Below are positions 8,738-16,206 of a stretch of DNA of 34,239 bases, piece by piece. The notes under the pieces were generated by a model, which had not been told where the DNA came from, ran no database searches, and saw only the letters and a list, made by a program, of their open reading frames with translations. Where the stretch lies: the IMG/VR virus record IMGVR_UViG_3300035670_000771, positions 1 to 34,239 of that record; one strand, written 5' to 3'. A program made the translations under genes and the position numbers. Source of the stretch: a virus. Position 1 is the stretch's first letter, and the number at the start of each line of letters is the position of its first letter.

Positions 8738-8997
8738 AGGCTCCTTGCTTGGTTGATCCGTGCGATCAGATCCCGCACGACATTGCGCTGCCCTTCGGCA
8801 AAGAATGCGTGCGAGGGGTCGTTGCCTGGCACGGCGACAGGCACGTCCACATACATGTCGCGCAGCCACTTGAGCAGTGCCTGGCCATCCTCATCGCCAA
8901 ACACTCTCAAGCAAAGCCGCGCTAGGTCTTCGCGCTGCTGGGTGACCTCGCGGATGTCCTCGGTCTGACCCAGCGCCTCAAGCTCATCCCAGCTCAT
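8734..8997 (-). CDS. Bbp19-like small structural protein
   Basis: This 87-aa protein overlaps both the portal stop and the scaffold start by ATGA, so it sits in a tightly coupled head cassette. The sequence features DLARLCLRVFGDEDGQALLKW near the middle and HAFFAEGQRNVVRDLIARI at the end. These match the Bbp19-type family found between portal and scaffold genes in BPP-1-like phages, where the conserved feature is an F/GxR-x-V-x-DLI segment. Its molecular role is unknown; it is assumed to be a minor head component or assembly factor. Confidence 0.75.
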   Translation of the reverse strand: MSWDELEALGQTEDIREVTQQREDLARLCLRVFGDEDGQALLKWLRDMYVDVPVAVPGNDPSHAFFAEGQRNVVRDLIARINQARSL

Positions 8998-10601
8998 GCG
9001 CCCATCCCTTCAGGTGCCGGCAGAGCGCCTTGCTGCGCCTGCATTGCCATTGCTTGCGCCATCGCCTGCTGCTGCTGGATCTGCTGGGCCTCTTCCATCA
9101 GCACGGCACGCTCTTCGCGGGTATTTCTGACGATCGCCGGCACACCCAGCTTGTCGCCAATGTAGTCGACCACGGCGTCGTTCTTGAGCGCCAGCTGGCC
9201 GTCGGAGCCGAACTGGCCGGACACCATCAGCTGCGTGTATTGCAAAATGGCGTTGACCTCTTCCATGTTCTGCGCCATCGCCAGTGGAGCGACCGGCACC
9301 ACCTTGACCTCGAGCCCGTTGACCCGCAGCGGCATGTCAATCAGGCCGCGCTCGTCCATGACCTCGAGGATCTTGGCCACCAGCGGGATCATGGTCTCGT
9401 TGATCAGGCGACCAAAGGCCGAGCCCAAGTTCTGCGCGAGCTCCTTCATGCGCTCAACGATCTCAGTCGCCGACCGCGCAGACATGTTGTCAGGCGGCAG
9501 CGACTCGTCCAGCAGGATGCGCTTGATGTTGCTGCGCAGGTCGTTGATCACCAGCTGCGACACGTTGAAGTCACCCGAGCGGGGCAGCGCCTGCAGTGCT
9601 GGGCCTTGCGGGCCACCGTTGCGAGCAACCGGGATGATCGCCCCAGGCACCAGCTTTACGGTGTTTGGGTTCAGCACACCATCGTCTGCCGCTGTGTACA
9701 CACCGGCCACAGCCAGCGAGGCATTTTTGAGCAGCAGCTCAATCGTCTTGTTCAGGGTCTTGATGTCGGGCAGGGCGGTCATCAGCGGGCCGCGACCGTA
9801 AATCTCGCCGGCTACCTTCATGTAGCGGCTGATCACCCAGGGCGATGTCTTCTTGCGGCGATAGACAATCTCCTCTTTGCCGATCTTGTCGATGACGTGG
9901 TAGCAGTAGTCACCGCGGCCAGCGTCAAAGATTGTTGCCTCGAGCAGTTCAATGTCGTCGGTCGGCTTGTCCTGAATGCGGCGCTTCAGAGAATCGGACA
10001 GCTTGGCATCCGGCCACTGGCGCTCGATCGATTCGCCCTTGATTCGCATCCGGCGGTAGACGTTGTCGACCTGGCCGTTCGCGCCTTCTTCATAGCTGAC
10101 CAGGAACAGCGGCACCGGCACAAAGTTGATCGGCGACGTGTCGTCACCAGGCTGCACCATCATGCAGGCGGTGCCGACCGCCAGATCCAGCAGGAATTCA
10201 CCGATCGCGATGTCGAAGTTGGACTGCTTCAGTACGTCGAACATCTTGTCGCTGTACGCATCGAGGATCGCTTGCGCCATCTGCTTGCGATCAAGCGGAA
10301 TCGACGGGCCAGGCTCAAGCCGTGACCACTTGCGCTGTGGCGGGAAAACAACGCTTTGCAGACGGTTGGCGAAGCGCTGGGTCGAGTTGATCGCAGTCGA
10401 GTCAAACACCCGCGCCATCTTCTTGCTGCCGGTCGCGCCTCCCTCCCAGACGCCATACAACTGACGTTGGGGCAGGGCAAACTCGTAGGCATCCTGGTAC
10501 AGCTGCTGAAACTCATCCTTCTTGGTCTGAGCTGCAGCCTGGCGCTTGATGATTTCCTCTGGCTTTAAGCGCTTGCCACCGAGTGGCGTCTTGTATTCCA
10601 T
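8994..10601 (-). CDS. Portal (head-to-tail connecting) protein
   Basis: This 535-aa protein matches the podovirus head-to-tail connecting protein family. Conserved segments include RVFDSTAINSTQRFANRLQ, VVFPPQRKWSRL, YGRGPLMTALPDIKTLNKT and DNMSARSATEIVERM. It forms the dodecameric ring at one capsid vertex through which DNA is packaged and ejected. Length is usual for the family (about 510-560 aa). The C-terminus is Gln/Ala-rich (QQIQQQQAMAQAMAMQAQQG) and probably unstructured. It starts 3 bases after the stop of the small basic protein gene and overlaps the Bbp19-like gene by ATGA. Confidence 0.95.
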   Translation of the reverse strand: MEYKTPLGGKRLKPEEIIKRQAAAQTKKDEFQQLYQDAYEFALPQRQLYGVWEGGATGSKKMARVFDSTAINSTQRFANRLQSVVFPPQRKWSRLEPGPSIPLDRKQMAQAILDAYSDKMFDVLKQSNFDIAIGEFLLDLAVGTACMMVQPGDDTSPINFVPVPLFLVSYEEGANGQVDNVYRRMRIKGESIERQWPDAKLSDSLKRRIQDKPTDDIELLEATIFDAGRGDYCYHVIDKIGKEEIVYRRKKTSPWVISRYMKVAGEIYGRGPLMTALPDIKTLNKTIELLLKNASLAVAGVYTAADDGVLNPNTVKLVPGAIIPVARNGGPQGPALQALPRSGDFNVSQLVINDLRSNIKRILLDESLPPDNMSARSATEIVERMKELAQNLGSAFGRLINETMIPLVAKILEVMDERGLIDMPLRVNGLEVKVVPVAPLAMAQNMEEVNAILQYTQLMVSGQFGSDGQLALKNDAVVDYIGDKLGVPAIVRNTREERAVLMEEAQQIQQQQAMAQAMAMQAQQGALPAPEGMGA

Positions 10602-10603
10602 GA

Positions 10604-10786
10604 TTAGCCGTCCTTGTCGATCTGGTACTCGTCCAGCATTGGGCGCTTAGACTTGCGCGTCTTGGCTGATGCCTTGAAAGCAGCATCGGTTGGCGCACCG
10701 GGCGAGCCGGGCTTCCTCATCTTTTCGCCGGAGCCTTCTTTGATGCGCTCGCGCTTGGCGTGAATGTTTGCGTATAGACCCTGCAT
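10604..10786 (-). CDS. Small basic phage protein of the portal cluster
   Basis: The 60-aa product is highly basic. It opens MQGLYANIHAKRERIKEGSG and continues with KMRKPGSPGAPTDAAFKASA, a recognisable small phage protein type often encoded near the portal in T7-like and BPP-1-like genomes. An AAGGAG site precedes the ATG. No enzymatic motif is present; the charge suggests nucleic-acid contact. Function is unknown. Confidence 0.75.
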   Translation of the reverse strand: MQGLYANIHAKRERIKEGSGEKMRKPGSPGAPTDAAFKASAKTRKSKRPMLDEYQIDKDG

Positions 10787-10787
10787 C

Positions 10788-11582
10788 TCAAGCTCCTTGC
10801 AACATGCCGCGACTCATGCGGCGCATGACGACGTTTTGTTTTGCGGCTTTACGCTCACCGACTTCGCGCTCGTATGTCCTGCCGAGCTCTTCGCGCTTTT
10901 GTTGAAACTGGCCTGTCTCAAACGTCGGCAGCTGCGGCGCTGATGGCGCAGACGGTGGCGTCGGTAGACTGAGCGTCGGCGCAGAAATGTTCGGTGCTTG
11001 CGGCGGTGCCTCGCTGAATGCGGGAACGTCGCGTGTACGAAACACCTGTTGCTCTGTGATGTCGACCGTCCGGCCTCTGTTTTGCGTTTGGCCGGTCACG
11101 ACGGTGTCAATGAAGTACCCAGACGGCAGGTTGTTCTGCGAATACAGCTGGCCACCGATGTTGTAAGTCGTGCCTGACCGCCCTTGCGATACCGCAGTGG
11201 CGCTCACTCTCTCGGTCGGGTTCGCAGAAATATTGGCCAGTGTTGCGTTGTACGCATTCAACCGCTGCTGATATGCCGCGACCTGTGCGTCGTAGTTCGC
11301 CATCGTTTGGGCGTATGCCTCCGACTGTTGTTGAAACGCAGTATTCGCGGCCAGCACTTGACTTTGGTAAGCCGGGAAGTCCTGCTGCGTGTATTTTTTG
11401 ACCGCGGCCTCGTAGGGGTCGAGCACCGCTTTGGTTTGAGCAGTCCAGTTCTTGAAACCGGTGGCCTGATCCTGGGCGACATCGAACAGACCGCTCTGGT
11501 AGGTCTTGGCCAGGCGCTCGATGTCTGCAGTCGCACGACGTGCGGCTTGCTTCTTTTGGTACATGCTTGGGCCGGTCGCCAT
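10788..11582 (-). CDS. Tail/virion protein with coiled coil and Pro-rich C-terminal region
   Basis: This 264-aa protein has a long Gln/Ala/Tyr-rich helical N-terminal half (about residues 10-125). The middle is beta-like around TTYNIGGQLYSQNNLPSGYF. A Pro/Ser/Ala-rich linker (about 195-225) and a basic C-terminal helix follow. Its start overlaps the preceding stop as TAATG. Location between an internal-virion-like gene and the portal suggests a structural or ejected protein. I do not recognise a family, and no catalytic motif is seen. Confidence 0.7.
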   Translation of the reverse strand: MATGPSMYQKKQAARRATADIERLAKTYQSGLFDVAQDQATGFKNWTAQTKAVLDPYEAAVKKYTQQDFPAYQSQVLAANTAFQQQSEAYAQTMANYDAQVAAYQQRLNAYNATLANISANPTERVSATAVSQGRSGTTYNIGGQLYSQNNLPSGYFIDTVVTGQTQNRGRTVDITEQQVFRTRDVPAFSEAPPQAPNISAPTLSLPTPPSAPSAPQLPTFETGQFQQKREELGRTYEREVGERKAAKQNVVMRRMSRGMLQGA

Positions 11583-12106
11583 TACATCATCCCCATGCCA
11601 GCGCCGAGGGTGTCTTGGGTGATGCCGAGCTCGGGCGTCAGACGTTCTTGAGAGAGCAGGGCGCGACGACCACCGCGGGTGCGAGCTTTGAGCTGGGTTG
11701 CTTGCTGCTCTGCAGCCTTGCGGCGCTCTTCATCGATCTGACCCTGGATCTCTTTGGCCTTGCGCTCCATCTCCATGCGCGAGGCCTCGTACTGCGAGAC
11801 ACCGGTCTCGTAGGCCTTGGTGTTTAGCGCCAGCTGATTCTGCGCAACCGACAGCTGCTCAGACATTGCCTTCGTCGTGGATGCAAGCTGCTCTTTGGCA
11901 AGCCTTGACTGCTCCTCGAGCGCACCAGCCTGTCTGCCAAAGACCGAAGTCTGCTCAGACAGCTTTGTTTGAAATGCCGCTTGGTCTGCAGCCTGTCGTT
12001 CAAGCGCTGCCCGCTGTTGCGATTCGGCCTGCTGACGCGACTTGCGCGATTCGTTGGCGGTGTAGGCCGCGCTGCCAATGATTGCGGCTGCAATGAAAAA
12101 GGGCAT
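11582..12106 (-). CDS. Coiled-coil virion protein with N-terminal membrane-like segment
   Basis: The 174-aa product begins with a short hydrophobic stretch (MPFFIAAAIIGSAAYTANES). About 130 residues of near-continuous helix rich in Gln, Ala, Glu and Arg follow, strongly predicted by eye to form a coiled coil. The C-terminus is GGRRALLSQERL then a Gly/Met-rich tail. This is the composition of small internal virion or ejection proteins that contact membranes. GGAGG overlaps the end of the cupin gene and supplies the ribosome site. Gene order (between terminase/cupin and portal) differs from T7, so the exact role is uncertain. Confidence 0.7.
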   Translation of the reverse strand: MPFFIAAAIIGSAAYTANESRKSRQQAESQQRAALERQAADQAAFQTKLSEQTSVFGRQAGALEEQSRLAKEQLASTTKAMSEQLSVAQNQLALNTKAYETGVSQYEASRMEMERKAKEIQGQIDEERRKAAEQQATQLKARTRGGRRALLSQERLTPELGITQDTLGAGMGMM

Positions 12107-12108
12107 GA

Positions 12109-12429
12109 CTACCTCCTAATCAGAACTTCATCCAGTTTGTCGACATCGGTCTCGTCGGTTGCGTGGATGCAAAACCAGACCGCATCTTCGAGCGCTGTGA
12201 TCTGGTGATGCGTGTTCGCCAGGATGGTCACGCACGCCGGCGCACGCAGCATTTGCACCACACCATCGGCCTCGAGCTCCACCACGCCCGCAGCAAGAAT
12301 GCTCAGATGGTCGTACTCATGCGCGTGCGTCACCGCGAAATGCCCAGCAGGCAGCAGCATCTTTCGCGCATACACCCCATCGCTGAAGTGATGCGTGATG
12401 TTTAGATCGATCTCGATGTTGTCGTCCAT
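12109..12429 (-). CDS. Cupin-fold small protein
   Basis: This 106-aa protein has a single conserved cupin barrel. Motif 1 is GHFAVTHAHEYDHLSILAAG, with an HxH pair and a third nearby His as metal ligands. Motif 2 is APACVTILANTHHQITALED, with His residues. Free-standing small cupins of this type bind a metal ion and can be enzymatic or structural. In a phage late cluster it may be a virion accessory or modify a host metabolite; neither is shown here. No strong ribosome site is visible upstream, and a 62-base gap with an inverted repeat separates it from the large terminase gene. Confidence 0.82.
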   Translation of the reverse strand: MDDNIEIDLNITHHFSDGVYARKMLLPAGHFAVTHAHEYDHLSILAAGVVELEADGVVQMLRAPACVTILANTHHQITALEDAVWFCIHATDETDVDKLDEVLIRR

Positions 12430-12472
12430 ATAGCAAGCGATTCTATTGGAAATTGGTCATGTACAAGGCGCT

Positions 12473-12495
12473 TTGATATCAGCTGGATATATCAA
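12473..12495. repeat. Inverted repeat at terminase/cupin junction
   Basis: TTGATAT (12473-12479) and ATATCAA (12489-12495) form a perfect 7-base inverted repeat around a 9-base spacer, spanning the stop codon of the large terminase. Between it and the cupin start the minus strand also has a weak TTGTAC-N15-TAGAAT promoter-like pair. It could be an operator or an RNA hairpin; no U-tract follows. Confidence 0.4.
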
Positions 12496-14045
12496 TCAAG
12501 CGGGTTGAACTCCATGCTCGCGGTCACCGGCTTGGGTGGTGCGGCACCGTAGGACAGCGAGCGGGTCATGCGGTTGTACTCGCCGCCGCCCAGCATGAGA
12601 TACCCGAACGAATCACCGATGTGCGAGTGCTCGTTCTTGTTGGGGGCATCCCTGAACCGCTCCTGGCCTGCACCGACTGCCACGCGCTTGAAGTGATAGC
12701 CCCCGCCGAGAGCCTTTCTCAGCAGCTTGCAGCTGCGGTTGACGATCAGCCCAGGCTTGCCATTGATCAGCCGCTGCATCGGGGCAGCAGAGGCCTCCCG
12801 TCGCACCTTGAAGTCGTTGCTGGCCGTCGGCTGCGCCCGGAGCCCCAGCGTGCGCAGGAACTCAAAGCTGGTGACCTCATAGATGGCATCCCGCGCCATG
12901 CCTGCCGGGTCGCCCCAGAGCATGACCTGGTGATTGGGATACCGCTGGTTGAGCTCGGCCAGCAGCTGCATCCCGAACCGCTCGAGACCCATGTCGAAGG
13001 TCACGATCTCATGGTGGATCAGCCAGCGACCGTTGGGCAGGCGCTGCCCGATCGTGGCCGCAGGCGTCAGACCGAAGTCGAGACCTACCTGGATCGGCAC
13101 GCCCGGCTCGACCTCGGTGTCGCCGGACATAGTCGAGTCTTCGTACTCAGGCCAGACCGGTCGACCTTCTTGCACATAGGTGTACAGCCCGCCGGCATAG
13201 CACCTGATCCAGTCCAGATTCTTACCCAGCAGCATCTGCGGGTAGTAGCCGCCAGGCAGGTTGTTGATGTTCTCAGCCTGCGGGTTGACCTTCCACCACT
13301 TGCCGGCAGAGAAGACATGATCGTTCGCCTCAGGGTTGTCGGGCAAATGATCAGCATCGACCTCCATGACGCCACCTGGCTGCTTCCAGAACCGCCAGGC
13401 ATACGGGCCGGTCATCTTCTCCTTCTCGGCCATGTTGTGCCACCAGTGGTCGTCATCCATCGGGTTGGTGTCCATCCAGATGCCGTGCCAGGTCGCGCCA
13501 CCGTCGCGCTTGGTCGGGTATCGTCCGACCCGGTGGGTCAGGCCGTCGATCACCGCCTTGGGCAGTTCTCGGGCTTCATTCACCCAGGCACCGGTCAGCT
13601 CGAGCGAGAGCAGTTTTCTGACGTCCTTGGGCTGGTCTAACGCCAGAAAGATGACCTCGCAGTCGATGCCGGTCGCATCCCCGCGGGCGGGTAGCCGGAT
13701 GTGATGCGTGATCGGCGGCGTCCACAGCATCGGGCCGAACGTCGCTTCAGGAAACAGATCCAGCCAGGTCTTGATCGTCGTGGTCTTCAACATCGGGTAG
13801 CTGTTTCGCACCACCGCAAAGCGGGTGTACCGGATGTTGTCGATCGGCGAAGGCTTCTGCTTGATGGCCTTCAGGAAGATCTTCGCCGCGCAGGCGTATG
13901 ACTTGCCCGAGCCCACCGGCCCCATCAGACCCTGCACAAAGGCGTTGCTCTGGATGAAGTCGTAAATCACTGGGCTCTGACTGAAGTCCAGATTCAGGCC
14001 TGCGCCTGAGACTGCTTTGTCCGACTGTTCTTTCGTTCTTGACAC
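12492..14045 (-). CDS. terL: Terminase large subunit
   Basis: This 517-aa packaging motor has both expected domains. In the ATPase domain, Walker A is GPVGSGKS (residues 42-49), the Walker B-like strand is TGAWVNEA (151-158) and the coupling motif is DTNP (192-195). In the RNase H-like nuclease domain, the metal-binding acidic residues fit D323 (GLDFGLTPA), D379 (LWGDPAG) and D478 (HSHIGDSFGY). The start is GTG at 14045 with GGAGG five bases upstream. It acts at the portal to translocate and cut DNA, working with the small terminase encoded just upstream. Confidence 0.96.
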   Translation of the reverse strand: MSRTKEQSDKAVSGAGLNLDFSQSPVIYDFIQSNAFVQGLMGPVGSGKSYACAAKIFLKAIKQKPSPIDNIRYTRFAVVRNSYPMLKTTTIKTWLDLFPEATFGPMLWTPPITHHIRLPARGDATGIDCEVIFLALDQPKDVRKLLSLELTGAWVNEARELPKAVIDGLTHRVGRYPTKRDGGATWHGIWMDTNPMDDDHWWHNMAEKEKMTGPYAWRFWKQPGGVMEVDADHLPDNPEANDHVFSAGKWWKVNPQAENINNLPGGYYPQMLLGKNLDWIRCYAGGLYTYVQEGRPVWPEYEDSTMSGDTEVEPGVPIQVGLDFGLTPAATIGQRLPNGRWLIHHEIVTFDMGLERFGMQLLAELNQRYPNHQVMLWGDPAGMARDAIYEVTSFEFLRTLGLRAQPTASNDFKVRREASAAPMQRLINGKPGLIVNRSCKLLRKALGGGYHFKRVAVGAGQERFRDAPNKNEHSHIGDSFGYLMLGGGEYNRMTRSLSYGAAPPKPVTASMEFNPLD

Positions 14046-14060
14046 GTTTCCTCCAGAGGC

Positions 14061-14228
14061 TCACTGAAATCTCATTGCATTGTGGTTTTTCTCGACCACG
14101 AAGATCGCCCGCTTCAGCGCAGCAACAATCGCGTCCCTGTCTTTTTCGTAGGTGTCAGGATCAAGATCAAAGATCGTTACACTGATCTCGTCCTCGTCGT
14201 GCTGCACCTTGATCGTGTACTCAACCAT
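14061..14228 (-). CDS. 55-aa acidic small protein between terminase genes
   Basis: A short frame begins at an ATG at 14228, overlapping the last eight bases of the small terminase gene, and stops at 14061, 15 bases before the large terminase start. GAGGGGTGAG immediately upstream is a strong ribosome site. The product alternates strand-like and helical sequence (MVEYTIKVQHDEDEISVTIF, then a helix DRDAIVAALKRAIF). Packing into an otherwise gap-free cluster supports expression. I do not recognise a family. Confidence 0.7.
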   Translation of the reverse strand: MVEYTIKVQHDEDEISVTIFDLDPDTYEKDRDAIVAALKRAIFVVEKNHNAMRFQ

Positions 14229-14643
14229 GCTCACCCCTCGGTGGTGCCACCACGTTCACATCGATCACAGACGGTTTGTCATTCTCGTCAGGGTTGTCCA
14301 ACAAGCCACTAGCCTTGGCCAGCAACCGCAGCACGCCCACCTTGTCGTACAGTTCGATGTCCAAAAAGCTGTTGCCTTCCTTGTCCGTCCTGACCGAGAC
14401 CTTCTTGATCGCCTGCAAAGCGTGTTCAGGGATCTGGTGCGCCGCCTTGACCTTGACGTTGCCGTCCTCATCCCAAGACATGATGTCCGTGATCTTGGTA
14501 TTGGCCATGCACAGCAACGCATAGCTGACCGCCTCACGGTTCTGGATCAAGGTGTTTGAGCGCTCCAACCGACGCTGAATCGAGCGAGTACCACCCCAGT
14601 TGGTCAAGGGCGGTACCACGTTGGATTGTTTCTTGGCAGCCAT
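14221..14643 (-). CDS. terS: Terminase small subunit
   Basis: This 140-aa protein lies immediately upstream of the large terminase. The N-terminal half is helical and basic (SIQRRLERSNTLIQNREAVS), suited to DNA recognition. The C-terminal half contains VSVRTDKEGNSFLDIELYDK followed by VGVLRLLAKASGLL, the D-K-x-x-x-L-x-L-L-x-x-x-x-G-L pattern common to Terminase_2-like small subunits. It would recognise the pac or cos site and load the motor. The start overlaps the preceding stop as TAATG. Confidence 0.82.
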   Translation of the reverse strand: MAAKKQSNVVPPLTNWGGTRSIQRRLERSNTLIQNREAVSYALLCMANTKITDIMSWDEDGNVKVKAAHQIPEHALQAIKKVSVRTDKEGNSFLDIELYDKVGVLRLLAKASGLLDNPDENDKPSVIDVNVVAPPRGEHG

Positions 14644-14915
14644 TAGAACGGGATGTCTTCGTCGTTCGACGGCTGCGGCTGGTAGCCATTCGCCTTCGCC
14701 TGGTTGTGCGCAGACGGCTCACCACCAGCCACCTGAGAACCGATCTTGATCGCCAACCAGGTCTCACCCGCCTTGGTCTTCTTCGGACTCGCGTCCAGCC
14801 AATGCACCGACCCATCCGGCAACATGATCCGACCCCGGTACGCCGGGTGCCAGTCCTCCGTCTTCTTGTCGTTCTTGAAAGCAGAACCTTGTCCAGGTCT
14901 CATCTCATACGCCAT
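14643..14915 (-). CDS. DUF736-like small protein with SSB-type C-terminal tail
   Basis: The 90-aa product opens MAYEMRPGQGSAFKNDKKTE and has a compact beta-rich body (YRGRIMLPDGSVHWLDA, TWLAIKIGSQVAGG), resembling DUF736-type phage proteins with an OB-like strand order. After a Gln/Asn/Pro-rich linker it ends SNDEDIPF, which is nearly the acidic C-terminal tip of bacterial SSB (DDDIPF) that recruits replication and repair proteins. I infer an ssDNA-associated or SSB-mimicking role. GGAGG sits five bases before the ATG. It is the first gene of the late block. Confidence 0.75.
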   Translation of the reverse strand: MAYEMRPGQGSAFKNDKKTEDWHPAYRGRIMLPDGSVHWLDASPKKTKAGETWLAIKIGSQVAGGEPSAHNQAKANGYQPQPSNDEDIPF

Positions 14916-15237
14916 ACAACCTCCATGAAAAAGTAGGGAAAATTTTTGTCAGTCACCCGCAACGCCACCGTGTGGGGGAGGGGGGAAAGGGTGCCTTTCT
15001 GACAACGAACATGCCAAGCTGGCAACCAGATGCGTTTGCAGAACCGCAGGCCTTGAGCTCCGGTCGGATGCAGACACGTCGCGCCACCCCCTGCCTGCCG
15101 GACACGTCCAACACGCAGACGAACGTATGGGTTTTGTACAGACCGCACAGAACGCGCTACAAGCCGTTTTCCTGCCTGACCCATGTCTGCCTATCACCTG
15201 ACCCATGATCGCGCCTTGTAGGTGCCTTCTCGTTCGT
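14916..15237. other. Intergenic region upstream of the late block
   Basis: These 322 bases separate the initiator stop from the first late gene. CCTGACCCATG occurs twice, at 15175-15185 and 15197-15207, 22 bases apart in the same orientation. A further GGCAACC iteron core lies at 15021-15027, and a GAAAGG/CCTTTC hairpin at 14987-15001. A weak minus-strand promoter-like TTGTAG-N18-TACAAA lies around 15134-15163. Short frames here have no ribosome site or protein-like composition, so I read it as regulatory. The late promoter is probably here but is not clear. Confidence 0.5.
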
Positions 15238-16206
15238 TTAAATGCCATGCCGCGCTGTCAGCTGGTCTGCATGTAGCGTGATCAGGTCGTTTGCCAGCAC
15301 CGCGCCATCGGTCGGCAGCGCCAGGCCTTCGGATGCGTAGCGTTCTGACAACCTATCGATCAGCGTTTCAACTTCAGCAACGCTTACATGTTCAACAACC
15401 GCTTCGATTATTTCTTGGTTGCTTAGAACATTAAAACCTTTATTTATAAATAACCTTAAAACCTTATCTATACCTATGTTCTTTTGTGTTCCGGCAACCT
15501 CTGGATGTAGCCGATGAGGTTGCCTATGTACTGAGTTATCCACAGGCTCAGGTTGCCTATGTGACGGCTCCTCATTGGCAACCTCTGAAGGTAGCGTATT
15601 GGACGCTTTCGACTCCTTCTTCTTGGCGATCTGTTCTTTCATCTTTGCAACGGTGACGGTGTCTCCTGACTTTGGCATCTGGTACTCCTTTGCTGGTTGT
15701 GTGACGGGTTTGACTGCACCCTTGATCATGTCGTGGATGCGTTTGAGTCCTTCTGGATCTGGTGTCAGTTCTTGCATCTGCTTCTCCTTCATTAGCGGTG
15801 TCCTGGTGTCTTCGATGCGGCTGGTGATGGCGACAGCTGTCTCGGCGTCGATGCTCTTGTCGAAGATCAACCGAATGCTGTTGGCTCGCTCGCCTCTCCA
15901 GCCTTTGCTGACTACCTCGAGGTAGCCGGCCTTGACCAGCTTGCCGACTTGCCGGGTGATGGCCTGCCTGCTGACGCCCAGGTCTTGCGCCAGGCGTGCT
16001 TGCCCGACCCAAGTGATCCCAGCTCGGTTGCAGTAGCTGGCAACCAGGAGCAGGGTGCGCATCATGCCCTCGGTCAGGCTGCGGTCGGTGGCCGCTCGGA
16101 TCGGGATGACGGCCAGCTTCCTTTGATCCGGTGCCGGCTCCTTCTCCTTGATCCGCGGCTTCTTGGGCAGCGTGAACTGCACGATGTTGTCAGGCACGGC
16201 GCTCAC
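15238..16206 (-). CDS. Replication initiator-like winged-helix protein
   Basis: The 322-aa product probably starts at GTG 16206, overlapping the preceding stop as GTGA. Residues about 40-110 form a winged helix: RTLLLVASYCNRAGITWVGQ, then LAQDLGVSRQAITRQVGKLV as the helix-turn-helix, then a wing at GYLEVVSKGWRGERANSIRL. The middle (about 125-230) is charged, Lys/Gln/Pro-rich and probably unstructured; its coding DNA contains the iteron cluster. The C-terminus (about 245-320) is helical. This mirrors lambda O, where the origin lies inside the initiator gene. It would bind the iterons and recruit host DnaA or helicase. No ATPase motif is seen, so loading must rely on host proteins. Confidence 0.75.
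   Translation of the reverse strand: MSAVPDNIVQFTLPKKPRIKEKEPAPDQRKLAVIPIRAATDRSLTEGMMRTLLLVASYCNRAGITWVGQARLAQDLGVSRQAITRQVGKLVKAGYLEVVSKGWRGERANSIRLIFDKSIDAETAVAITSRIEDTRTPLMKEKQMQELTPDPEGLKRIHDMIKGAVKPVTQPAKEYQMPKSGDTVTVAKMKEQIAKKKESKASNTLPSEVANEEPSHRQPEPVDNSVHRQPHRLHPEVAGTQKNIGIDKVLRLFINKGFNVLSNQEIIEAVVEHVSVAEVETLIDRLSERYASEGLALPTDGAVLANDLITLHADQLTARHGI
15428..15600. other. Candidate replication origin inside the initiator gene
   Basis: The core GGCAACCT or its complement occurs four times within 93 bases. Two copies read GGCAACCTC at 15493-15501 and 15577-15585, and two read AGGTTGCCTATGT at 15517-15529 and 15550-15562. A perfect DnaA box, TTATCCACA, lies at 15536-15544 in the centre. 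Beside them, 15428-15480 is markedly AT-rich and contains a repeated TAAAACCTT (within 15430-15443 and 15455-15468), as expected of an unwinding element. Iterons, DnaA box and AT-rich tract together are the standard layout of an iteron origin. Confidence 0.78.
15536..15544 (+). promoter_or_regulatory. DnaA box
   Basis: TTATCCACA matches the consensus TTATNCACA exactly. It lies midway between two inverted pairs of iterons inside the initiator gene, so host DnaA probably takes part in opening the phage origin. Confidence 0.75.

Noticed and set aside
9030-13640. Long plus-strand frames opposite the portal and terminase genes
   Set aside because: They are antisense shadows of well-identified genes in G+C-rich DNA, with no ribosome sites and unnatural His/Arg-rich composition.
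14949-15248. Cys-containing 99-codon minus-strand frame in the intergenic region
   Set aside because: It has no good ribosome site, overlaps the initiator's 3' end, and has an unlikely composition (runs of Pro, Arg and Ser). I treat the region as non-coding.
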